Numbered from the stretch's first letter, positions 33,191 through 43,295 are shown. The stretch: DNA of 64,000 bases from Craspedostauros australis (GCA_026770025.1 JAMXDE010000013.1:1860001-1924000); one strand, 5' to 3'. The notes: generated by a model not told the origin, from the sequence alone. Translations and numbers: made by a program.

Positions 33191-33943
33191 AGTTGAAGTT
33201 CATCTAAAGAACGGACTACTTTTCACTCAGTGTGTTCCTTGTCGCACCTTGAAATTATTTTGGCGCGAAATGTTGGCGCGAAACCTCCCACCAACAAATA
33301 CGGAACAATCACTCTTTTCCCTCCATCTCCCACACTCATTCATGAATCACCACTGACTCAAACACTATCCGAAGTCAATGGGATCAAGATACCCTGGGAA
33401 CTATGTGCTCTCTTGAACTATTGTAATGCAGCCAACCTGAATTCCGTTGTCAGCTAAACAACCTGACAACCTTGCATGACAACAGCCAAGAGATCCTCCC
33501 TGCTTCAACACACGCAGGGAATCTTACATCAATTCCTGCGGCCTGACAACCTGTGTTCTTGATCCCAAACCTCAATCAAGGTGTCAAGGCTTAGTACTCG
33601 AACGTAGAACTACTACGATGAGATACTGGAGAAAGAGAGAAAGAGAGGACCCGTCCGCCCTCAGCACTGAACCTCTGAAGGTCAGTGCAGAGCCGCACCA
33701 TTCAGACCGACTATCGTTTCTTCATCCCACATCTCAAACTGATCAACTCACAATGCAGACTATTCAAATAACATATAGCACAACTCAAGATCAGCACTAC
33801 AACACTAATCTACTCCATTGTCACTAACTACTAATCTCCAGACGGTCGCCACACGTTGACTTCATCATCAGATTCCTTGAATCTGGCAGTCAACTAGGCC
33901 ATCCCTTCCGGATCGTGTCACAACAGCACACGAAAATCCAACT
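33191..33943 (+). repeat. 5' LTR of the older Copia element
   Basis: 753 bp, ends good to about one base. Contains two TTGGCGCGAAA sites and, near 33664-33688, a long stem-loop (GCACTG a ACCT ctga AGGT CAGTGC) also kept in the 3' LTR. A second perfect hairpin is AGATTC ctt GAATCT (33870-33884). Confidence 0.9.
33258..33283 (+). promoter_or_regulatory. Tandem E2F-type sites in the 5' LTR
   Basis: TTTTGGCGCGAAA directly followed by a second TTGGCGCGAAA. The first fits the E2F/DP consensus TTTSGCGCSAAA exactly. Position near the LTR start suits a promoter or enhancer element. Confidence 0.55.
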
Positions 33944-34421
33944 GGTAGCTGCGAGTGGTTACACCAACGTTCACCAACTCTTCTGAGCATCTTCCTCTGC
34001 CAACCGCTCGCAAGGTCTCTTTGAGACCAAGCCCCAAGGCTACGCTCGCAAACCGAGCAACCTGCAAGGACCCTCAGGTCCAGAGTGGACACCAAGCTCC
34101 ACGGCTCGCAAACCGAGCAATACCAAGCGGACCCTCAGGTCCAAGGTGGACACTAAGCTCCACAGCTCGAAAACCGAGCATCTCGAGAGGACTATAAAGT
34201 CCAAACTGACGATACCCGATCATAACATCGGACCGCAGTAGCCTCTGCTCAAGCAAGCTCAACCGCGCCTGCAGACCAGGCGCCTGCCTTCTCCAAAGCC
34301 AGCATCGCACTTCAGTGCACAACTTCAAAACGAAGTGAAGTCGAAGCTAGAGCAGTAGAACGCAGAACAGATCGATCCCTTCGAAGTCAGAAGACCCCTC
34401 AAGGACCCGAAACTGCTCATC
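33943..34421 (+). other. Structured leader: chain of about 14 perfect stem-loops
   Basis: Between the primer site and the gag ATG. Perfect stems of 4-7 bp with 3-8 nt loops follow each other from 34014 to 34336: for example GGTCTC ttt GAGACC (34014-34028), GCGCCTG cagac CAGGCGC (34265-34283), CCGAT cataac ATCGG (34216-34231) and ACTTC aaaac GAAGT (34322-34336). The central part is two 60/61-bp tandem units plus a third partial one (34045, 34105, 34166). Each has GCTCG-CGAGC and GGACC-GGTCC hairpins; the first two also have GTGGA-TCCAC. In the third, GGACC/GGTCC becomes GGACT/AGTCC, a paired change that keeps the stem. Likely a packaging, dimerisation or translation signal of the element RNA. 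Confidence 0.6.
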
Positions 34422-35420
34422 ATGGCGGAAGAGGACCCCATCCCAACGATGGGAGAGCTGCAAGCACAGCTCGAGACCATTCGGACTGAAAACCTTCGCC
34501 TCCAAGAGGCAACGTTGACAGCCGAAGCCAACGCTGAAGCAGCGAACATGGCAGCAGCCGTCTCCCAAGCCGCAGCTGACGCCATCACGGACCCCAAGCC
34601 AAAAAGAAGCAAGCGTCCGGATGACGACAGCGATGACGACGACGAAGACCTCACCACCAAGCCAACTGTTCCCATCATGAGTGGAATGAGCCAGCAAGGC
34701 CGCAACTGGGTGCCCTGGACAGCAGGCGAACCAAACGTGGAATGGACTGGTCTCAAGGATGAGTCTCAAACCATGTGGACGCACGCCCAACAGCAGAGAA
34801 TTCTCCACAACGGAGCCGACTCTGTGAACCAATCCAAGCGCGAAACCGGATTGACCGACAAGTTCAAGAAGGTGGCAACATTCAGCAATTCATCCGGCTG
34901 GTACGCAACCACATGAGCAAGACGGGACTCTTAACCATGGCATACATTGCCAATGACGCTGCAACCCCAACAATGGTATGTGTCCTCGACTCACCTGCCT
35001 CCTTCACCCTTGAAGACTCAATGAGGCATTTCGAAGCGTACCACGAAAAGTGGGACAACTACGACGTCCAAAACAACGGGGCAGCCGCCGCGTTCTTCCG
35101 CGACAGCCTTGACCCAGTCCTCGAAGATCAGCTCATGAACCGAATCGAAGAAAAATACCACAACCACTTCCTAACCCTCTTCATCGAGTTCATGAATAGC
35201 ATCACCGCCAACTCGTTGGACGAGCAAGACAAGATCGCAAAAGACATCCGTAAAGTCGATTGCTCCCAGTTCGCTGGTGAGAATGTCGGCGAAATGGCCG
35301 TTAAGCTTCGCGCCCTCTGCAAGAGCCTTGATGACGCTGGTCGCTTCGACCTCCATCTGCTCCGCAACATCCTCGACACCTTCCTTCAGGCAGGCGGCAA
35401 GTTCCTCTCCGGTGAACAAT
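34422..35420 (+). pseudogene. Gag region of the older Copia element, up to the nested insertion
   Basis: Starts at ATG 34422. N-terminal acidic coiled-coil-like region (IPTMGELQAQLETIRTENLR), a basic/acidic linker, then a helical capsid-type region (LTMAYIANDAATPTM onward) that runs to the insertion point of the younger Copia element. The region is broken. Confidence 0.7.
35415..35420. repeat. Target duplication AACAAT, left copy
   Basis: Perfect 6-bp direct repeat with 43290-43295, immediately outside the TGTTGG...CGACA ends of the nested element. It shows insertion into the older element's gag/pol region. Confidence 0.9.
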
Positions 35421-36215
35421 TGTTGGCAAGTTCCGCTCACGGTAACCTACGATCGTGGAAGATGGTGTTGGTTGATAGTCGTCTGTTTGCTATTTCATTA
35501 CGTTGGCACTCCGATACTCTTGGTGTCCGTTCGTTCTCTTCCCCGATGCTCTCGGCGCTTCAATCTGTTTCGCAGATTCGGTCTCCGACTATGAGTCGGT
35601 ACGCGAGATCCTCTCTCGCTCCTCTCTGTATTCTCTCTCTCTCTTTCTCTCAACATCGTGTGCTCGTGCTACACGATCCTCCGTGTTTCATGCGTACTCC
35701 GCATTCGACACTCTGTTCATTCAGTACTGGCTTCTACTCCATGAGTACTTACCATTTGAAGTTCACCTTCAGTATCCATGATCTTCATGGGTCATCGTAT
35801 CTTCGCCTCCTGCTCTGACTTGGAGACAGCTGTCGACGTGGTGACATGTTGACATCCTGTCGACGTCAGTAGGTGTCCTTCTGCTCTCCAGATGTCACGT
35901 TCCATTGGTGATGCAGTAGTCTGTCAGATGATATCGTCATCTGAGGTTTAGTTGGGAAGTACCTCGAGATTCTCTTGGTACCATTGATGCATGGACGGAC
36001 GATCTTCTGATTCTCCCAGAAATCGTTATTTGCAAATTTCCTCCAGAAATCTTGCCCCTTTTCGTGTGTTCCATTTCCCCTGTAATTCTGACGAATCACA
36101 GCATACTATCGATACGAATGTAGTTATACCGTCCAAGTGCGTATGAGAGAATAACGGGTGAACGATGCACATATACACGTACATCTTGACATATACTCAC
36201 ATGTACATCTCGACA
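35421..36215 (-). repeat. LTR (3' in element orientation) of the nested Copia element
   Basis: 795 bp, about 99% like 42495-43289. Contains perfect hairpins such as CCGACT atg AGTCGG and CAGATGA tatcg TCATCTG that are conserved in all four LTRs of this family in the window. Confidence 0.93.
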
Positions 36216-36235
36216 CCCTTCCTGTGTGCATTCGG

Positions 36236-39200
36236 TCATTCGAATGTTCTCGATGTGTCAAGGTACGACTTCTCATGTTCACGTTGCAAGTCGGCCTTGA
36301 TGTTCTTGGTGAATCCGTCGCTTGTGTTCTGCTCGGATTTGACGAAAATGATTTCGATGGTTTTGTTGATTACCATATTCCTCACGTAGTGATGGCGCAC
36401 GTCGATGTGCCGAGATCGTTGGGATGTTGATGGGTTCTTGGCGATGAAGATCGCTCCGATGTTGTCCACACGGACCTTGATCGGTGTCTTCACTGGGACG
36501 CCCACACTTTCGAGTAGCTGCATGACGAAGAAGATCTCCTTTGCCGCTTTGGAAAGGGCAACGTATTCTGCTTCGGATGAGCTAAGTGTGACGGCCTTCT
36601 GTGCCTTGGATCGCCAAAGGATTGGTACCTTGCACAGGTATAGGATGAACCCTCCTACGCTGATTCTCGTGTTCTTGTCTCCTGCATATTCGCTATCGCA
36701 GAAGAGCTCCATGTCCCAACCGTCGTCGTCTGGACGCGCTGGATGGATCTTCAATCCATAGTCCTTTGTATCTATCACATATTTGATGATCCGATACATC
36801 TCCTTCATTGCGGCCTTGGTGGGCCCAATCAATACCTTGGAGAGTTCCCTCACAGGGTTCGCGATATCTGGTCGCGAGTGCTTGATGAGGAAGAGTAGCA
36901 TACCGACGCCTCGGCGATATTCGGCATGTTCTTCCGGTCCGACCTTCTGCAGTCCGTTATCTTCGGATGGTCGTACGATGATTTGACCCGGGGTTCCCGG
37001 TGTCCCATAGCGTTGCATCTTCTCAACCTTGGTTCCGAACTCTTCGATGAGATGTCGGATGAGATGTGGTTGACGCAATGTCGCTCTAGTCTTGTCATGG
37101 TTCAGTTCGATGTTGCAGCTGAGGTAGTCTCCGAGTCCGCGCTCGATTGTCACCTTGAACTTGCTGCCTTGGATATCCTTCAGGAAGGTTTCCAGTGCCT
37201 TGGAGTCTCCACAACAGAAGCAATCGTCCACGTAGATGGCCACGATCATGCTTCCTTCGTTCGTCTTTCTGTAGAACAGGCACGGGTCTGCTGCGCTCTG
37301 TTCGAAGTTGATATTCTTGAGGGTCGATACCAACATCTTGAACCATTGCCTGGCGCTCTGTACAAGTCCGTAGATTGGCTTGTGTAGGGTCAGGGCTTCG
37401 TCTGGTTGATGATCCATCCCATTGGGGCAGTTCATGTAGATCTCCTCGTCGAGGTCTCCATGTAGGAATGCCGTTACGACATCGACGAGTGCGCAGTCCA
37501 TCTTCTTGATTAGCATGATCACCATCATGACCCGATAGGTCACGTCATGGATGACGGGTGAGTAATGCTCTTGGAAGTCTACTCCTGCGACTTGTGAATA
37601 GCCACATGCAACGAGCCGCGCTCGATGTGTGCCGTCACGCTTCAGCTTGAAGACCCATTTGCACTTGCAGCATCTGTGGCCGCGTGGGATGGCGTCTCGT
37701 TTGATCTTGCTATACACCTTGCGTGTATCCATGGAGTCGAACTCCTTCTTGATGGCTGCTCGATATCCCTTCCGATGGATAGGATCTGGGTGATTGAAGG
37801 CTCCGTTGAACGTTGTAGGTTCGATGTGCTTCTCTGGTTCCTTGTTCTCGTCCTGCATCGACAGTCCGATGTCGATCGCTGGTGATTCGGTAATGATTGC
37901 ATTCATTCCGTATAGTCCTGTTGTGCTATGATGAGTGATCTCGATCTCTTCATCTTCGTCTTTGATTTCTTCATCATCTGTGGTTTCGTTGTTGGAGTCA
38001 TCGATCATCTCGTCGCTGAGTTCGTCACTCGCCTCGTTGGATGATGGATCGCTCTCATAGCCTTCTTCCTTTCGACCTCGTTCGTTGAAGTCTGCGAGCT
38101 CGCGTAGAGCTCTGGGAATACTCTTCCCTGCAGTTGACTTGGGATTAACTTCTCCCTTCCTGCCTTGTGCTTCGTGACGTCGGATCCTCTCCTTTCTAGC
38201 TATGTCACGCTTGTTTGGTTTGCTTGGTGGAGATCTGGTTGGTGTGTCATGTGTAGACCTCGCTGGTGTATTCGGAGGAGTGACACCTGTCTCGTCATCG
38301 GCTTCGTCGCCGGAGGGTAGGATTTCGTTATCCTCATGATTGGATTCGCTCCGATCTTCCTCGTCATTCTGGATTAGTTGAGTCACTACTCCGTCGTCCT
38401 CATTATCCTCATCATCGCTGTCTGATAGGATGTAGTACCTGTTGCTGTCAGCGAAAGATACTCTCTTCGCTTCCGATGTTTGACGCGTTGCCGTCCTTGG
38501 CGTTGCTCCCTTCCGTCTGATGGCTGTGAAGCCGTCTGCGTCCGTTGTTCCTGTTTCGTTGGATATGTTCGGTGCTGGTGCCCAGCCACGGAACTGTCCG
38601 TATGATTGGTTGAGCCACTTGATGTCTCGTGAACAGATGAGTGACTTGGTCGATGGTCTGTACATGTTGTAGACCCCTGATGCATGTTGGTGTGCATATC
38701 CGATGAACACCATCTCTTCTCCTCTGTTCTTGAGCTTGGCGGTAATCCCGCCGTAGGTAGTCTTCACAACACCCACCTCTCCAAATGTGCGGAGCGCGTC
38801 CGCATATGGTGGATCGTTGCCAAAGAATTGTCGATGTGGTGACTCCTTCTGGTTCTTCGCTACGGTGATGTTGGCGATGGCGGTGGCAGTGCTAGCAGCT
38901 GCTGCCCACAGGCCATGTCTATATTCTTCGTCGAGCTGTGCTCCGTTGAGCATGGAGCGAATCTTGGTGTAGAGGTACGCGAACTTGCGTTCCACTCTGC
39001 CGTTCTGTTGCGGCGTGTTCGATGCCGTGTATTCGAATTTTACGTTGAATCCTGCATCGATGAGAATATCCTCCGTGGATTTGTTCTCTCCGCTGTTGTC
39101 ACTTCGGAAGATGATCTGTTGGTCACCAGTCTGTGACTTGATTGTTTGAACGAACCGTTTGATGTATCCTGGTTGATCACTCTTGTTCTTGAGAAAGAAA

Positions 39201-42200
39201 CTCCAGCAGTGATCCGTGCAGTCGTCCACGATCAGGGTCCAGTAGCGTTTATCTCCGAAGCTTATGTGTTTAGTGTAACTAATGTCAATGAAGAACCGTT
39301 CGCCGCGGCGAGTGGCTCTTGGAATGGTTGCCTTCGGAATATTCTTCACTCTTGCGTTCGCGACCGCGCAGTCACGACATACCGGCATCTCGCCGATGAT
39401 TTTCCATCCGTACTGAGCGGCTGTCCGCTTCATGGTTTCGAGTGGCGCGTGACCGAGCATTCGGTGCAGGTTCACCGCGCTGATCTCCTTGGATGGATTC
39501 TTGACGATGGCTGTGCAAGCCTTGTCGTCGTCTGTCGGCATGATGGGATGCATCTGCACTCCCGTGATGAATCCGTTGGATGTGGGAAAGACTCGATCGA
39601 ACACGATCTTCATTCCGGATCCGTTGATGATGTCCATCAGAATGCCGTTGTTACCAAGCTGGTAACCGTTGTACAGAGCCTTGTTCGTGGAGAAAAGGTT
39701 CACCGCCATTTTCGGTGTGTACTTCACGTCATCGAGCCGGATGATGTGGCCAGTGTTGTCTCGCTGTTTGACTTTCAAGCGAATGGATCCCATCTTGGGA
39801 GATTCCAGCTTCGTGCTGTCTCCCACTTGGACGAAGGACTTGATGTGCCGCACGTTGAAGAGAGCGGCGTCTGAATTGACGATGTGACACGAAGCTCCAC
39901 TGTCGGCGAGCCAGGTGTCCTTGTTGACCTTGTCCTTGTACTTGGTGCTCAACTCGTGGAGTTGCTCCACAGCTGCCGCAGCTATCTCGTCGTCGAAGCT
40001 GCCATCATCATCGTCTTCGTGGACTCCATCTTCGTTGTATGGATGATGATGGTCTCTGTCATCCATGTCGTCGGGTAGTTGCGCGTAGTCCGATGGAATG
40101 GTACTGTTTCGATGTGATCCTGTGACAGGATCGTATGGGTGGACGCGTGGTCGTTCGCGTAAGAGTACGCGCATACATCCTCCAAGGATGTAATGAAGAT
40201 CTGTCTCTGGGATCGTCTCTGTCTTGGCTGCTTCCAGTATGCGATTGATCACAACCGAATTGGCGAGAATCTCTTCGATCGATCTGAAGTTCTCGGATAG
40301 GATCGATCCCATCATGTTTACCCATATTGGTCTCAGCACTCCTTGTGCGACTCCTGGGAACAGGCTCACTCCTGCTTCCATCACTGCATCGAAGATGAGT
40401 TGCTTCTGGATCACCAATGCTGTCTCTGTTGCATATGGGACGGTGTCATGACGATGGAGGTAGTTGGACCTGTTGGGATCCTCGATTGGTGGGAAGTCGA
40501 TATTCCCTGGGTAGACGACACGCTCGTTTGGATTGAAGCTGTCGTCTGGATGATTGCCGTCCTCGGATTCGTCGCTGTCATCCTCGTCGAAGATGCCCGA
40601 TCTGTTGTTCCCCGCCGCTGGGGGAGGAGGCGCCGCGCCGCGGTCCGCCTCATCGTCTTCATCTGCGCTGTCCTCGTCGGCGTCGTCGTCGTCATCGCTC
40701 ATGGCCTCTTCGATGCCGCTATCGTTGGCCTCGTCGTCCATCTCAGCTTCGTCGCCGTATGAACCGATCAGGTCGTGCGCGTTGAAGCAGCATTCGTAGC
40801 TCACTTCGCGTCTTGGGTCCACCTCGTGGATGATTGGCTCCTCGCTGAGCCACTCCGGGATGATCTCATCATCCTGCACTTCGTCGTCACTCCCGACGTA
40901 TTCGAAGTTATCGAAGAAGGAGTCTTCAATGTAGTCGTCGGACACCAACATGCAGAGCGGCATGTCCTTCGCAGAGAGTACCATCTCGTGCCCGCTCTTG
41001 TCGTGTCCTTCCGTAGCCGCGTTGGCTTGTTCGTTGTTCTTCTTGCTTTCGTTGAACTTCTTCTTTCGGCACTCCGCCTCACGATGTCCGAAGATGCCGC
41101 AGTAGTTGCACTTGCCCTTGAAGCCGGTTGTCTTGTTGCGCTTTCCGTTCATTTTGTTGTTGTTGTTGTTGTTGTTGTTTTTCTTGTTGTTCGATTTCTT
41201 GCGTTCTGGGCAATCGGCGGATCTATGGCCATACACGCCACAGTTGTGGCAAGTACCCTTGAAGTTACCGGTGCTTGTGAAGCCGGTGTCGTTGCTCTTC
41301 GTGTTACTGTCTTGGAAATCGTCGACGTATGCTTTGCCTCCTCTGTGCGTAGCGTATGCAGTGCGGAGTACTCCTCTGATCGTGTTGATGGTAACCAGTT
41401 CCGGATTGAACGTGAGTTGGTGTTGGAAGTTCACAACGTGGGTTTTGTATTCCACGCTCACCGTGCTGAGAATCTGCATGATCATTTCCTCGTCCGTGAT
41501 CTCATACTTGACATCGTGGAGACGCGATCGTAGACTCTCGAGTTGCGTGATGTAAATGTCGGGGTCCGTGTCTCTCTTCATCTTTTCGTTGTTGAATTGG
41601 CGCTTGAGTTTGATCTTCGTCACCGCATCGGATGGTCGGAATTTCTCCGCGAGAACCTTCCACGCTGCGTGTGCGTCTCCTTCAGGGTAGTCGTCGGAGA
41701 TGCATTGGTTGATGTACTGGATGGCCTGCTTCCCTTTTCCTTTCTCTGCATCCATCATGAGGATCAGATCGCTGAAACAGTCGCATCCCAATTCGTAGGT
41801 CTCCTCCATCGCTTCCTTGTCTTCATCGGCGGCTGCCGCGATCTCCTTCATCGTTGGCACCTTGGTCTTGCCTAACATCACGTCCTTCGTCTTCTGTGTA
41901 CGAGCGTATGCCTTCGCTTGGGACTCCCATGCGCTGTAGTCTTCCTGTTCACCACTGAATATCGGCGCCTTGATGCGTCGCTTGTTCATGTTGGCTGATG
42001 TCGCCATGTTGGTTCGTTGTTTCGTCGTTGGTGCGCTCGCGCCCTTGATTTCCGTCTGTTTCTGTGTTGCCGATTCCTCGATTTTCGCCTGTTGTTGCGC
42101 GGAGATTGTTTTCGTCACAAATTCTCCTCCTGGTGGTGTCTCACTTTTCCCACCCTGTGTGGCTGTGCGAATGCTCTTCGTCACACCAGTCTCCTCTTGC

Positions 42201-42412
42201 TTGATCGTCTCGAGAATCCTCTTCTCCTTACGATATAGTCTTGCAGACCGTTCTTCTTCGGTCTCGTCGATTGCGCTTGCGTCTGCGCCTGATAGGACAG
42301 TAGCCGCGGCTGCTTCCTTCTCTTGTCGTGGTGGAGTCTCACTCGCACCTTCTTCTCTCTTGATAGTCGGATTGGACAGAGGGATCTCTTTCAATTCCTC
42401 TTCCTCGCTCAT
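36236..42412 (-). CDS. Gag-pol polyprotein of the nested Copia element (one frame)
   Basis: 2058 codons from ATG 42412, ending 21 bp before the 3' LTR. Parts, with rough residues: Gag helical region (170-380); two CCHC knuckles, CHNCGVYGHRSADC (about 394) and CNYCGIFGHREAEC (about 438); a very acidic linker with an embedded helical region (about 450-830); protease DSGAS (about 836); integrase finger HRMLGH...CRDC (about 981-1012) and core acids in FFIDIS, FRSDNSGE and NGRVERKF (about 1041, 1104, 1141); an acidic Ser-rich spacer; reverse transcriptase with YVDD (about 1727); RNase H with FCDSEYAGD (about 1904). The single fused frame is one of the two known Copia arrangements. The linker is far longer than in typical Copia proteins. 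Confidence 0.92.
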   Translation of the reverse strand: MSEEEELKEIPLSNPTIKREEGASETPPRQEKEAAAATVLSGADASAIDETEEERSARLYRKEKRILETIKQEETGVTKSIRTATQGGKSETPPGGEFVTKTISAQQQAKIEESATQKQTEIKGASAPTTKQRTNMATSANMNKRRIKAPIFSGEQEDYSAWESQAKAYARTQKTKDVMLGKTKVPTMKEIAAAADEDKEAMEETYELGCDCFSDLILMMDAEKGKGKQAIQYINQCISDDYPEGDAHAAWKVLAEKFRPSDAVTKIKLKRQFNNEKMKRDTDPDIYITQLESLRSRLHDVKYEITDEEMIMQILSTVSVEYKTHVVNFQHQLTFNPELVTINTIRGVLRTAYATHRGGKAYVDDFQDSNTKSNDTGFTSTGNFKGTCHNCGVYGHRSADCPERKKSNNKKNNNNNNNNKMNGKRNKTTGFKGKCNYCGIFGHREAECRKKKFNESKKNNEQANAATEGHDKSGHEMVLSAKDMPLCMLVSDDYIEDSFFDNFEYVGSDDEVQDDEIIPEWLSEEPIIHEVDPRREVSYECCFNAHDLIGSYGDEAEMDDEANDSGIEEAMSDDDDDADEDSADEDDEADRGAAPPPPAAGNNRSGIFDEDDSDESEDGNHPDDSFNPNERVVYPGNIDFPPIEDPNRSNYLHRHDTVPYATETALVIQKQLIFDAVMEAGVSLFPGVAQGVLRPIWVNMMGSILSENFRSIEEILANSVVINRILEAAKTETIPETDLHYILGGCMRVLLRERPRVHPYDPVTGSHRNSTIPSDYAQLPDDMDDRDHHHPYNEDGVHEDDDDGSFDDEIAAAAVEQLHELSTKYKDKVNKDTWLADSGASCHIVNSDAALFNVRHIKSFVQVGDSTKLESPKMGSIRLKVKQRDNTGHIIRLDDVKYTPKMAVNLFSTNKALYNGYQLGNNGILMDIINGSGMKIVFDRVFPTSNGFITGVQMHPIMPTDDDKACTAIVKNPSKEISAVNLHRMLGHAPLETMKRTAAQYGWKIIGEMPVCRDCAVANARVKNIPKATIPRATRRGERFFIDISYTKHISFGDKRYWTLIVDDCTDHCWSFFLKNKSDQPGYIKRFVQTIKSQTGDQQIIFRSDNSGENKSTEDILIDAGFNVKFEYTASNTPQQNGRVERKFAYLYTKIRSMLNGAQLDEEYRHGLWAAAASTATAIANITVAKNQKESPHRQFFGNDPPYADALRTFGEVGVVKTTYGGITAKLKNRGEEMVFIGYAHQHASGVYNMYRPSTKSLICSRDIKWLNQSYGQFRGWAPAPNISNETGTTDADGFTAIRRKGATPRTATRQTSEAKRVSFADSNRYYILSDSDDEDNEDDGVVTQLIQNDEEDRSESNHEDNEILPSGDEADDETGVTPPNTPARSTHDTPTRSPPSKPNKRDIARKERIRRHEAQGRKGEVNPKSTAGKSIPRALRELADFNERGRKEEGYESDPSSNEASDELSDEMIDDSNNETTDDEEIKDEDEEIEITHHSTTGLYGMNAIITESPAIDIGLSMQDENKEPEKHIEPTTFNGAFNHPDPIHRKGYRAAIKKEFDSMDTRKVYSKIKRDAIPRGHRCCKCKWVFKLKRDGTHRARLVACGYSQVAGVDFQEHYSPVIHDVTYRVMMVIMLIKKMDCALVDVVTAFLHGDLDEEIYMNCPNGMDHQPDEALTLHKPIYGLVQSARQWFKMLVSTLKNINFEQSAADPCLFYRKTNEGSMIVAIYVDDCFCCGDSKALETFLKDIQGSKFKVTIERGLGDYLSCNIELNHDKTRATLRQPHLIRHLIEEFGTKVEKMQRYGTPGTPGQIIVRPSEDNGLQKVGPEEHAEYRRGVGMLLFLIKHSRPDIANPVRELSKVLIGPTKAAMKEMYRIIKYVIDTKDYGLKIHPARPDDDGWDMELFCDSEYAGDKNTRISVGGFILYLCKVPILWRSKAQKAVTLSSSEAEYVALSKAAKEIFFVMQLLESVGVPVKTPIKVRVDNIGAIFIAKNPSTSQRSRHIDVRHHYVRNMVINKTIEIIFVKSEQNTSDGFTKNIKADLQREHEKSYLDTSRTFE

Positions 42413-42482
42413 TCAGCCTGCTGCTCTTGAATGATGTTCGTCTTCCTCGCACGATACGATTCGCGGGCTCGCCCTGATCTAT

Positions 42483-42494
42483 CGTTTATAAACG
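42483..42494. other. Perfect 12-nt palindrome next to the 5' LTR of the nested element
   Basis: CGTTTATAAACG abuts the LTR exactly where a primer-binding site is expected. The same palindrome is at 58929-58940 in the sister element. No classical initiator-Met site is visible here. Confidence 0.7.
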
Positions 42495-43289
42495 TGTTGG
42501 CAAGTTCCGCTCACGGTAACCTACGATCGTGGAAGATGGTGTTGGTTGATAGTCGTCTGTTTGCTATTTCATTACGTTGGCACTCCGATACTCTCGGTGT
42601 CCGTTCGTTCTCTTGCCCGATGCTCTCGGCGCTTCAATCTGTTTCGCAGATTCGGTCTCCGACTATGAGTCGGTACGCGAGATCCTCTCTCGCTCCTCTC
42701 TGTATTCTCTCTCTCTCTTTCTCTCAACATCGTGTGCTCGTGCTACACGATCCTCCGTGTTTCATGCGTACTCCGCATTCGACACTCTGTTCATTCAGTA
42801 CTGGCTTCTACTCCATGAGTACTTACCATTTGAAGTTCACCTTCAGTATCCATGATCTTCATGGGTCATCGTATCTTCGCCTCCTGCTCTGACTTGGAGA
42901 CAGCTGTTGACATGGTGACATGTTGACATCCTGTCGACGTCAGTAGGTGTCCTTCTGCTCTCCAGATGTCACGTTCCATTGGTGATGCAGTAGTCTGTCA
43001 GATGATATCGTCATCTGAGGTTTAGTTGGGAAGTACCTCGAGATTCTCTTGGTACCATTGATGCATGGACGGACGATCTTCTGATTCTTCCAGAAATTGT
43101 TGTTTGCAAATTTCCTCCAGAAATCTTGCCCCTTTTGGTGTGTTCCATTTCCCCTGTAATTCTGACGAATCACAGCATACTATCGATACGAATGTAGTTA
43201 TACCGTCCAAGTGCGTATGAGAGAATAACGGGTGAACGATGCACATATACACGTACATCTTGACATATACTCACATGTACATCTCGACA
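42495..43289 (-). repeat. LTR (5' in element orientation) of the nested Copia element
   Basis: 795 bp, partner of 35421-36215. Followed by the AACAAT target duplication at 43290-43295. Confidence 0.93.
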
Positions 43290-43295
43290 AACAAT
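43290..43295. repeat. Target duplication AACAAT, right copy
   Basis: Partner of 35415-35420. Confidence 0.9.

Larger units (their letters stand above)
35421..43289 (-). mobile_element. Younger Copia retrotransposon nested in the older one; looks whole
   Basis: 7869 bp on the minus strand. LTRs of 795 bp (35421-36215 and 42495-43289) begin TGTTGG or its complement and differ at about 8 places (about 1%). A single long gag-pol frame fills the interior. In element orientation, AGGAAGGG lies just before the 3' LTR as a polypurine tract, and the 12-nt palindrome CGTTTATAAACG lies directly inside the 5' LTR. Flanked by AACAAT on both sides. Same family as 51882-59729. Confidence 0.95.

Noticed and set aside
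38915-41555. Plus-strand ORFs of 150-250 codons opposite the nested Copia gag-pol
   Set aside because: They lie wholly inside the long minus-strand polyprotein, have Val/Leu/His-biased composition typical of antisense shadows, and differ between the two family members without frame constraint.
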